This document shows positions 1 to 8,566 of a stretch of DNA of 26,998 bases, in pieces. A program made the position numbers and the translations under genes. The DNA is taken from the NCBI GenBank assembly GCA_018398765.1, contig JAHBMJ010004831.1, positions 49,421-76,418 on the forward strand, in the 5' to 3' direction. Position 1 is the first letter of the stretch. Each line of letters begins with the position of its first letter. The stretch is from Chromera velia (taxonomy: Eukaryota; Sar; Chromeraceae). Under the pieces are notes generated by a model, which ran no database searches, was not told where the DNA came from, and worked only from the letters and a program-made list of their open reading frames with translations.

Positions 1-41
1 CCCCCCTTTTTTTCCTGTTTTCCTTCTCTTTTCTCTCTGAG

Positions 42-81
42 CTTGTGAGTCTCTTGCTTTTTTTGCAAGAACATATCGATG
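42..81 (+). CDS. Possible penultimate exon of the Oxa1/Cox18-like gene
   Basis: This is a 40-base candidate exon. It lies between an AG at 40-41, after a pyrimidine-rich tract, and a donor GTACGT at 82, which fits the donor pattern of the other genes here. Read in phase with the next exon at 301, it gives roughly SLAFFARTYR followed by a shared Cys codon. The FFA-x-R pattern resembles the FFALR-type segment that precedes the last two membrane helices in Oxa1/Cox18 proteins. An in-frame stop at 38-40 means the exon cannot extend further left. The acceptor is not the TGCAG type that dominates this window, so the exon is plausible but unproven. Confidence 0.4.
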
Positions 82-300
82 GTACGTCGGCTGGTCTGCC
101 TCTGTTCGTGCATGAGGTCGTCTTCTTTCCTTCGCATCGTTCTGCATTAAAAGGATGAAACACTTTGTGTCTCCACCCGTATCTCATCTCTGCTTTGTGT
201 TTTGAGTGTGTTCTCCGGTTCTCTTTCTTTTCTTTCGTTCAGCTTTGTGTTTTGTGTGTGTCCTCCGGTTCTCTTTCTTTTCTTTCTTTCGTTCGTTCAG

Positions 301-1195
301 CCACGCCCTCGAGAGTTCCCTCTGGCTGGACTCTCTCTCCCTCGCCGACCCTTACGGTCTTCTCGGCCTCACAGCTGCAGCCATGACGTTGACGAACCAG
401 GAAATGATGCGAGCAGCCGACAGGGCACTCAGGCAGCGTGCAGAGCAACAACGGGATGAGCAAGAAGGAGACGCCAGTGAGAGGTCGATTGACAGAGACC
501 TAGAGGCAGATAGTGAAGCGGAGGATCGAGACAAACGGACGGCACTCTTGACCCGAGTGGGCATCATGGGGGTCGTTTATATCACCAGTGGGTTTCCTGC
601 CTCCACTCTGCTCATATGGGCAGCGAACAGTGCGTTTACTTTGGGGTTCAATGCAGCAATTCGAGCGAGGTCTGTGGAAAGGCTCCTCAATCTGCCCCCC
701 ATCTCCCTTGTCTCCTCCGCAGAGGCCGCACGCCAGGAGCAAGGGCTGATCGACACACAGCGTCCTCTCCCTTCTTCCTTGTCAGACAGTCAGATTTGGA
801 ACCCAAACCAAGCGGATGGGATGGGCACCCAACCTCAGTCCGCGACTGCAGTTGAACAGACGAGGGTCCGTACAGGGGAATTTCAAAATGTGCCTAGTGG
901 GGAGACAGAGAAAGGGTCAAGGGGGGGGGTGGAAAGGGCCTCACGGAAGCCAAAGGGGGGAACAAAAGAAGGAAGAGGGGTGCCTGGGGAGGGTTCCAGT
1001 TCTTGGACAAAGTTACAGAGACCCCCTAGGGGTGTGGGACGACATTCAAGTCCTGACTTAGAGAAGAGTAGCGCAGGTTTTGCTTCTCCGCTGGCAAGAA
1101 AGAAAGCATTGGGGCAGCTCGAAGCAGAGGCTGAAATGAAGCTAAAAGGAGGCATTGCTGTCGCTAAAAGGCGAGGTCGCACTGCAGTCAACTAA
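301..1195 (+). CDS. YidC/Oxa1/Cox18-family membrane insertase, 3'-terminal exon (partial gene)
   Basis: This is the terminal exon of a gene that starts outside the window. It probably encodes a member of the YidC/Oxa1/Cox18 family, which inserts proteins into the inner mitochondrial (or thylakoid) membrane. The acceptor is a CAG at 298-300 after a TTCG-rich tract. The exon enters in phase 2, and the ATG codons upstream are in the intron. It reads LWLDSLSLADPYGLLGLTAA, which matches the family's 'W-x-D-L-x-x-x-DP-x-x-(I/L)LP' segment leading into a hydrophobic helix. After an acidic, Arg-rich loop comes a second hydrophobic segment, GVVYITSGFPASTLLIWAAN. This corresponds to the last helix, which in the family reads 'FP-(S/T)-x-x-x-x-YW-x-x-(S/N)'. 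It is followed by RARSVERLLNLPPI, resembling Cox18's 'LLLR-x-P-x-(V/F)R-x-L-x-IP'. The remaining 170 or so residues are basic, Gly/Ser-rich and unrecognised; Oxa1 has a basic matrix tail that binds ribosomes. Cox18 versus Oxa1 cannot be settled from this fragment. A run of nine G lies in the coding frame near 921-929, and an AATAAA sits at 1200-1205 just after the stop. Confidence 0.72.
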
Positions 1196-1790
1196 CCTAA
1201 ATAAATGAGACCGTATCAGACGGACGAGTTTGAAGAAGCTTAATTTTACCGCATTGTGGCGGTATTCAATTAATTCAAAATATGGAAGAATCTAATCACC
1301 GGTATGCTGCGGTGGTAACGCATTCCAGTTTCTTTTGATCTATAATACATATAGAAAACAACATCTGGCGTTCAAATTTTTATTTGATCATTTTAATAGT
1401 AGCGGCATATATATTTCAATTTTATCCATGGAAAAGCAAAAAAAAAAAAACTTTGAAAAAATCCCAAACTGTATTCTTACAAAAATTATGTTTTTTAAAT
1501 ATAACATGAAGATTCTATTGTAGCTCCTTCAATGTATGTTGTGTCAATCTTTTACATTCTCTTTTTAGCATATTGTCGTCACAATTTATTGATTATAGAA
1601 AATTGATAGAAATATCATAAAAATCAAAAGGAAATGAATATGCAAAGTTACAAATTCAACAAACATTTTTTTTATAATGGTTTTATGGTTGCATTGTATG
1701 CATGTGGTTCTTTTTAGTTTTAGTTCTTTTGAATTAGCTAGTTTTGTCAATTATAACTAATCTCTTACGTTTTTTTTTTTTTGGAAAACG
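1196..1790. other. AT-rich intergenic spacer
   Basis: This stretch is strongly AT-rich, with homopolymer A and T runs. It contains only a chance 62-codon open frame (1335-1523) with no recognisable content. The composition changes sharply from the GC-richer exon to its left. I read it as the 3' UTR and spacer downstream of the insertase gene. No RNA gene was recognised. Confidence 0.7.
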
Positions 1791-1829
1791 TATGCACCTT
1801 GTCTCGAATCTGCTTTCAATACATTTCGA

Positions 1830-1953
1830 TGCATGGTCTCCGCGGTGCATGTCAAAAGAGGGCGCGCGCAAAGCGAGCGCCGCAGTCCTTAATATGATAA
1901 TTTCTTCGGTTTTTTTCGCGCTGCGTGCCTGCATGCATGCATGCATGCATGCA
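1830..1953. promoter_or_regulatory. GC-rich/TGCATGCA island upstream of the seven-exon gene
   Basis: A GCGCGCGC run and a GCGAGCGC motif at about 1861-1884 are followed by an uninterrupted TGCA array at 1930-1953. The island lies about 230 bases before the ATG at 2182. Related islands occur before the ankyrin gene (about 7960-8296) and IFT122 (about 25800-25915). TGCATGCA is a known palindromic target of apicomplexan AP2 DNA-binding domains. A promoter role here is inference. Confidence 0.5.
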
Positions 1954-2181
1954 CATGAGGGTAGAAAGGCACTCAGTCTTCTTTTGATTGGTCATTGCAT
2001 GGTGATCGACTGCCTGCTTTTCTGCATCCGTGGGTGTGAATAGGAAAAGCACAGCTGTACATTGTGACGTCAAAGGACAGGAAGCTTGCCGTCCTGAAGT
2101 CTCTGGGAAGAAGTGCAGAAGTATATCACAAATTTGTTCAGTCTGCTTCACGAAGCCGAGTGAGTCAGTCAATCGACCACA

Positions 2182-3807
2182 ATGAGTGCCGGGCTCCGGC
2201 CAGGGTCTGCGAGTCAAAAGGGGGCTGCTGCAGCGTTTTATGCTGTCAGACAAGGACAGGGGGAGCAGCCAAAGGACAAACGGTCCCCGGAGAAACACCA
2301 TCATCCTGAGATCTCTGCTCAGGTCATTTCATGCTCCTCTGCCCCCACCCCTTTGCACGACCACCTAACAAATTTCGACTTCTACGCCTTCAGACAGGAG
2401 TACAACAGGGGTGCACACCCCAACGTACGGGACGTCTACGGACGCACGGCCCTTGACTATGCGGTGTTTCTCCTAGAGGACCTTATCGAGTCCTCCCTCT
2501 GTACCTCCTTTGCAGTCGACTCTCTGTCCACACAGCCAGAGGTCATCCCTCCCTCCATCCGTCAGAGGTGTGCTGGCAGGATGTTTGCACTCTCTGCAGG
2601 GAAACCTCTGTTCAAGTCAATGGATGAGAGACTGACTGTGATGGTCAGGTCCATTCGTTCCCTGGTCAGTATCATCCAGATGCTGGTGGTGGACCGCCGC
2701 GTGCAGAAGGCTGCCTCTGCCCCTGTGCGAATCTTCGGGACTCTAGCACCCCCGTATTTCTTCATGGGACTCATGAAGAGTCTTTTCGACGAGTTCCATC
2801 CGAAGGCAAACGATCCTGTAGCCACTGAGGGGGGCGAGGGGAGTGGCGCGTATGTGGCAATCACAAGGGGGCGTCCTACTTTCCTCGGAGGAGCAGAATC
2901 CTCTCCCCAAACGCAGACCCTGACTATGTCTGCGACCTCCCAGCCCTCCGGCAAAAGAATCGAAAAGAAAGGATCGAACGTCAGCATTCTCAGTGGCATG
3001 CGGTCCCGCTCCCCCTCCCCTTCCAACCCCAGTCGGAAATCCCTTGGGCCCAGAGACCCCCCTCTGGTCTCTATCCGTCCCGAATCAGACATCGCCTCCC
3101 AATTTGACCTTGCAGACCTCCGACGGTTGGTAGTCGAGGTCCTCGATCAAGGTCTGAAGTTCTCCAAACAACTCGAGTTCCTCTCCCACCTGCCCCAGCT
3201 GATGGTCGAGGCCATCGAGTGTTTTGGATTTTTGAAATTCAGACCCTCGCCTGAGGTCGCACAGAGACTGATGCAGCTCGCCTTCGTCTTCGATTCACCC
3301 AAACTTTTCCAGATGAGCTCCAGAAGGGCAGAGGTCTTCTCTCCCGGGGACTTGTGCAACTGGGATGAACTTCTCTTCTACCTCGGGGTGCAGGTATGTC
3401 TGTCCCTCTTCATAACCCAAGGCGTATGCGAGCTAGAGTGTCGAGCGGATTCAGTAGAGGAAGAATGGAGGTTATGAGATGCTTGAATGAATGCGTGTTC
3501 TCACAGCGTGTTGAAGGAAAAAGCTAGCTTGGAAAGATAGACCCCCGAGTGCATGAAGGAAGGAAGGAAGAATAGATCATCCTGACTGACGCACGCACGT
3601 TGGTCCTTTGACTGCATGGTTGAACGTTCGATCAATCTGCAGGTCCATGAATACTCTGACTTCTTCTTTGCCCTTCTGACGGCGAAGCTGAAGGCAAGAC
3701 TCCGGAAGAGACTCTGCCCAGACGCCCCAGTGGCCACGCGAACATTCACTGACAGGTCGGGGGGGGCTCTCTTTGTGAGAGGTAGACCTTGCCTCAGACA
3801 GACAGAC

Positions 3808-3874
<67 letters not shown>

Positions 3875-3878
3875 AAAA

Positions 3879-3910
<32 letters not shown>

Positions 3911-5350
3911 AGGAAAGAAAGAAAAATAAAAAGGAATCAAAAACGGAATCAGTACATGATTGGTTGATAGATTGAGTGAGTTGGGGACTGAGAGAGTCAG
4001 TTGCTGGGGAAAATAGAGCGAGAGACAGAAGTCTGTATGTTTTATCCTGTCTCCCTCACTTTGTCCGTATTCCTTTTTTCTTCTTTTTGACGCAATCCTC
4101 TTTGATTCCTTCTTGAGCTTTTTTTTGTTCAGCCTAATTTTCCTTTCGGTTACGTCTCGTCGTTTGCATTGCTCCGTTCTTTCTGTTCACGCTTTTCTCT
4201 CGTGCGTGCTATATGTTGCTCCCTTCGAAGGATTTCTTTTTCTGTAATGACACACAAATCCACATTGAGGCCTTCGAGACTCTTCAAACATCCACTGATT
4301 CCTTTGCTTGTTGTTGTCGTTGCTCTTCTTGCTGTTGTTGGTGGTGCAGGGTCCCGCAGCCTTTCGAGGACAAAATGATTACTACACGGCTGATTGATCT
4401 GTCTGAAGTCATCTTTGGACCGTCAGTCAAGTTGCTGAGTTTTTTTTTCTTTTTTTTCTTGTGTCGGTCCTTCCTTCCATTCAGGAATCAATCGTCGCTT
4501 TTCCCTGTCCGCAGACTTCTTGTTCGTCCGAGTCTTTCTTCTCTTTCTGGCTCTCTCTTTCTTTCTGGCCAGGTCATCGTTTCTCAATGCAACTATATCT
4601 GTATGTCATACTTTGTGATGAATTTTTCATTTTCTCATTGATTGCTTTTATGCTCCGTTTGCCGAAGCTTTTCCCTTTCCTGGGGTATCCGACAGTCCCC
4701 GATTCTTCACATTTGATGGATTGATCGAGGGGGTGGGCAAATGGTGGATGTGCTTGCCTTCCTTTTTTCTTCTTTTAATTTCTTTTTCTCGATCTATTTG
4801 CAGACAAATGAGAGCACAGCTGGAATCTCGAAGGAAAGCCTGGATCCTCTCGGGAGAGGCCTCTGGATTTCGGGCTCCTCCGGTCTGTCTGTCTGTCTGT
4901 CTGTCTTTCTGTCTGTCTGTCTGTTTGTATATGTGTCTGTCCTTTCTGTTTGTTTCAGCTTCTTTGTCTGTATCTTCTCTAAGTTTGGTTCGTATTCTTC
5001 CCTGTCTTGTTCTCTCTGAATCACTCTGCGTGTGTGAGGTATTCATTGCTCTTTTATTGACAAAAAACAATTCTCTCTAGATTTTCTTCTCGGCGCTCCG
5101 ATGTTGTCTCCCTGCGTGTTCTTCTAGTTTATGAACCCGCACTGCACACCCCTTTGAGCAACTCCTGCCTTGCTCGTTATCTCTCTATCGATCGCTATCT
5201 GTCCGTCTGTCTGTCTGGCTGTCTATTTGTCTGATACAGTTCTGTATACTGTCAAGGGCAGGAGAGGGACGAAGAAAAGAACCATCGGCCTCTCTGTCTT
5301 TCCGCTTGCAGGCAACAAACAAGACGCAAAGAGGAATGCCGGAATCGAGT

Positions 5351-5392
<42 letters not shown>

Positions 5393-6803
5393 CTTGTGCT
5401 CCTTTCTTAGCCAGTGAAATGGAACAGCAGCGCGGGTTGCAAACCAAAGAGGCAAAGATACTTCACAAAAGGTGACAACACGTTTGTCTTTCTCTCCAGC
5501 GTAAAACTCTCATCTGTCTACCCCTCTCCCATTTCTATTCCGTGTGTCAAACCCTCTCCATGCCTCTCTCCTTATCTTCGAAAACGACCCGGTCGATTGA
5601 CGCTCAGAGACCCCCGGGGGGGGGGGCACATGGAGAGAGGGAAAGCATCTATCTCCTCATGTCGTCACCGAAACTGACTGGCGGATGAAAGGGTGGGAAG
5701 AAGGGAGCAAGCCCACGCATCAGCTTGCCAACCAATAAGGCACTCAGACTGCAGGCCATTTCTCCATCCAATCGTTCCACGAGTCCTTTCCCTCCCTCCC
5801 TCCCTCCCTTCCTCCCTCCCTCTCTGTTTGCAGCCCCCCTGCCGGCCAGCTCCGCCCTCTCCCCCATCCTCCAGTTTGCCCCCCACATCCAGATGGCCAA
5901 CAAGTGCAGACCCAGGAATCCAGCATTTTCGTTCTACCAGTACACTACGCATGTCAAGAGACAACCATATTTCGTACCCACTAACACGGTCAGTCAGTCA
6001 GTCAGTCCGTCAGTCAGTCAGTTAGTCAGTCAGCCAGCTTGCCTATGGGTCGATGAGGCGACATGTCTTCACTTAGAGTAAGAGACACTCGGAAGCAAGG
6101 AGCCGTCTTTCCTTCCTGGGATTACCATCTAGTCCGGACATTTTTATTAATTGACTTCAACTGATTCCATCCCCCGTCTCTCTCTTACTGTCTGTCTCCT
6201 TTCCTGTTGTCTCTTTCATTCTTTCGCATCTTTTGTATCGGGAGCTCCCTCCCTCCCTCCCTCCCTGCATTCATTTATTCATTCATTCATTCATTCATTC
6301 ATTCATTCTCGTCCTAGCTGTGTTTTGTGCAACTGAGAGAGACTTCTTTTGTTCTTGTTCTGTATTCGGTTGTGGGATGGGTTGGATTTCTTTGTTGATG
6401 CCTGTGCAATCTAATCAGAGTGGACACTTTCCCCTTTCTCTCTCTCATGCAGGCTCCCCACACCTCCCCCTCAGACCCCTCGGGCCTCTTCTTCTCTCCG
6501 GAAGGACGCCTGGTGCCGATGCCCGTCAAGGCCTCTGCAGGGGCAGACGGGAGGGACAGATACGTCACAGAGCTGGTGGAGAGGAGAGAGGGGCGGGTGG
6601 CGGTGGTGGGGGGTTCGTCGTCCTCTCAGCAGCCGTCGCAGGGACAGGGGGCAGGCAGTGGGGGTCACGTGGTGGACCTGGTGGAGGTGGAGACGGATCC
6701 CTACGCCTACAGGACAGAGGGGAGGCCCCAGAGCACGAGGGTGGTCGGAAAGGGAAAGTTCATCACAAAGAGAAAGGGGGAGAACAGGTCCGTCAGAGCG
6801 TAG
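2182..6803 (+). CDS. Unrecognised protein of about 680 residues, seven exons, with an ankyrin-like stretch
   Basis: I assembled this gene from phase-compatible exons: 2182-3393, 3643-3755, 4350-4421 (or 4430), 4804-4882, 5411-5471, 5834-5988 and 6453-6803. The summed length, 2043 bases, is divisible by three and ends in a stop. Exons 5 and 6 have a second frame-compatible solution, 5411-5481 joined to 5850-5988. It has a donor closer to the local consensus but a weaker acceptor. The ATG at 2182 sits in ACAATGAG, a reasonable eukaryotic start. Near residues 60-100 the pattern NRGAHPNVRDVYGRTALDYA resembles one ankyrin repeat. A Ser/Pro-rich linker follows at about residues 240-300, then a predicted helical region (about 305-440) with Leu-rich amphipathic segments. 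The final exon is Gly/Ser/Gln-rich with a basic tail. No signal peptide or membrane segment is evident. I cannot assign a function. The steady exon phases argue that the gene is real rather than a set of chance frames. Confidence 0.7.
3781..3935 (+). repeat. GACA/GA/GAAA microsatellite in intron 2
   Basis: A compound simple repeat moves from (GACA)n through (GA)n to (GAAA)n with few interruptions. It lies inside the second intron (3756-4349) of the seven-exon gene, shortly after the donor. The basic, Glu/Lys/Arg-rich open frame across it is an artefact of the repeat. Confidence 0.9.
4883..4960 (+). repeat. GTCT tetranucleotide repeat beginning at the donor of intron 4
   Basis: The intron following exon 4 starts exactly with GTCTGTCTGTCT and continues as imperfect GTCT units. 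The repeat register coincides with the splice donor, so several consecutive units each offer a GTNNGT donor. Confidence 0.85.
5352..5390 (+). repeat. TC dinucleotide repeat upstream of exon 5
   Basis: A perfect TC run sits about 20 bases before the acceptor of exon 5 (exon start 5411). It may serve as an extended polypyrimidine tract. Confidence 0.85.
6241..6310 (+). repeat. CCCT then ATTC repeats in intron 6
   Basis: Short runs of CCCT units pass into about a dozen ATTC units within the last intron (5989-6452) of the seven-exon gene. The intron itself opens with GTCAGTCAGTCAGTC directly at the donor. Confidence 0.85.
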
Positions 6804-7900
6804 AAGAAGAGCGAACACCTGACGGTACGGGGGGTAAAGGGGAAGGGGATGGACGATCGAGGGAAAAGAAGAATACGAGACACCGAGGGAGAGGGCAGGG
6901 GAAGGCGACGGCACATTTGGAACGCCGTCCTCGTTTGTGCAGAGTCTGAAAAGAGAAGATCGGCTTGTCGCCTCATCGGTCTTGAGTGATTGGCAGGGGA
7001 GATTTGAAAGTGCATGTGTGCACGGATGGAAACGGGGACGGGAGGAAGGAAAAGTGGAAGGGTCCTTTCGTCACGTGTACGCACACTTCATGATATCTTG
7101 TTTAGCCACTAGCATTACAAATTAAGTTAATCGCATTTAATCAGAAACATGATTGGAAGGACTTTTCTTGAAACATGCACAGAAATATGGTTGATAAAAT
7201 ACCTGTACGTCGACTAACACTTGCAGCCAAGTGACTTGCTTCCACTTATGCAATATGTACACTTGAGACGTTTAAATTGCGTATCTTAAATATATATTTA
7301 TTGCTAGTTTAATCGTTTATAATCATTTATCATACTATTATTCAGCTAGTGTTTTTTTGGAATTATGTTTTTTTTTTTAATTTTGCTGAATTTTGTGCTT
7401 TGTTGACATTATTATTGAATTCATATGGATAAGAAAAAAAAATGAACCTATTAGTACAGTCTAGCTATAAGTAGAATTTGAAAATAAATTGCTGAAACAC
7501 AAAGATTTGTTACCTCTAATTTAGGTTCTGATCACGTGTTTTAAAAAATCAAATAATTTGTTTTAATATGCTTTGAGGCAGTACTACCCGAGTATATAGT
7601 TGCTTCTACTTGCTTCAACATCATTGCAAAAATGGTTGATTTGAAAAAAAATGAGAAGCTTTTCACTGCAAAAGATATCAGTGCAAAAGAACCGTAGCAA
7701 GCTACGTAGATGCCCATTCGATTTTACGTACCAACTGAAGTATAGATGGTTTCTCTCATTTCTCCTTGTTTTTATTGATCATCGTTGTTCTCTGTTGTTT
7801 TTCATCTGACTTAATTTCTGTTGTATCTTTGTCTGTAGCTATAATGATACGTGATACACCCAACGTGATACGTGATACGTTGGGTGAGTGTCTCGGAAGG
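6804..7900. other. 3' flank and AT-rich spacer
   Basis: The first 300 bases (6804 to about 7125) keep the composition of the preceding gene and are probably its 3' UTR. From about 7125 the sequence becomes strongly AT-rich with T and A homopolymers. I see no coding frame with recognisable content and no RNA gene here. Confidence 0.65.
7857..7886. repeat. Perfect 9-bp inverted repeat with embedded direct repeats
   Basis: CACCCAACG at 7857-7865 pairs with CGTTGGGTG at 7878-7886 around a 12-base loop, TGATACGTGATA. The loop sequence is part of a direct repeat, TGATACGTGATAC, which also occurs immediately upstream at about 7845-7857. The hairpin could be a protein-binding site, a terminator-like RNA fold or a mobile-element end. 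The sequence does not say which. Confidence 0.6.
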
Positions 7901-7959
7901 CATCAGTGGTTTGAATTAATTATAAGCGTGTCTCGACCGTGAATGTTTATGTAAGTACA

Positions 7960-8296
7960 TGCTGTGTCAGGGCCCCCGCGGGCCGGGCTAAGCTGCCCCC
8001 CAAGACGATTCCGCACCAGTGACTTCAGGGGCACGTATATATTCACCCAAGGCGATCGCAGCTCCGTGCGAGTTTCTATCATAATTTTGCGTGACATCGA
8101 TCCCCCCCCCAAAAGATGGAGAGCTGCGATATGCGAGTGCGTGCGATCTCAGGGCCTCTCGGCTGATCTCAGCAAAGCTGAGGCAAAGCTGAGCTGCCCC
8201 CCGAGGCGATGCGGCGACGACGCTCAAACGCCCGGCACAAAGCTCTGCAAGCGCCGCATAGCGCCGCCATGCCTTCCATGCATGCATGCGCATGCG
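7960..8296. promoter_or_regulatory. GC-rich/TGCATGCA island upstream of the ankyrin gene
   Basis: A GC-rich block follows the AT-rich spacer abruptly. It contains repeated short words: GCTGCCCCCC twice, and AGGCGAT or AGACGAT three times. It also has ATATGCGAGTGCGTGC at about 8130, close to ATATGCGAGCGCTGCATGC in the island upstream of IFT122. It ends in TGCATGCATGCGCATGCG at 8279-8296. The ankyrin ATG is about 270 bases downstream. A promoter role is inferred from the shared position and content of the three islands. Confidence 0.45.
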
Positions 8297-8523
8297 ACTC
8301 CCCGAATGAATTTGTTTCGATTTATTAATTTGCTTTGACACATGCATCAAATCGATCCTCAATTTCTTAAACGGTTCGAACACCCATCCTGCACACACAG
8401 TTCATGCCTTTTCATGCATTGATTTCCGGGATGTCCTGTCTGCTCCCCACAAACTGAGCGCTTCTTTTGCAAATGAGTGAAGTTGCGAACAACACCATTT
8501 TCTGAGACAGCATCATCATTGAC

Positions 8524-8543
8524 ATGCATGCGTGCATGCATGA
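8524..8543 (+). promoter_or_regulatory. Second TGCATGC cluster directly before the ankyrin gene
   Basis: ATGCATGCGTGCATGCATG lies only 24 bases before the first ATG (8567) of the ankyrin gene. It could be a core-promoter or start-site-proximal element. If translation starts at 8627, it lies within the 5' flank or leader. Confidence 0.4.
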
Positions 8544-8566
8544 AGTTCTGTTGCTTCGCCTGACCT

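Noticed and set aside
206..300. Upstream ATG and Phe/Ser/Cys-rich start of the frame leading into the insertase exon
   Set aside because: It is a pyrimidine-rich intron end. The conserved sequence begins after the CAG at 298-300.
1930..1953. TGCA array considered as a CRISPR-like or centromeric repeat
   Set aside because: It is a 24-base pure 4-mer run without spacers and is better explained as a short simple repeat or AP2-like site.
2562..3092. 176-codon minus-strand frame
   Set aside because: It lies antisense to the first exon of the seven-exon gene, has no recognisable content, and mirrors that gene's codon bias.
6233..6949. 238-codon plus-strand frame overlapping the last exon of the seven-exon gene
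   Set aside because: It starts in an ATTC/CCCT repeat within an intron and is frame-shifted relative to the exon supported by splice phase.
7964..8338. 124-codon plus-strand frame in the GC-rich island
   Set aside because: It has a skewed Arg/Pro/Cys composition with repeated short DNA words, no domain, and lies in a candidate promoter island.
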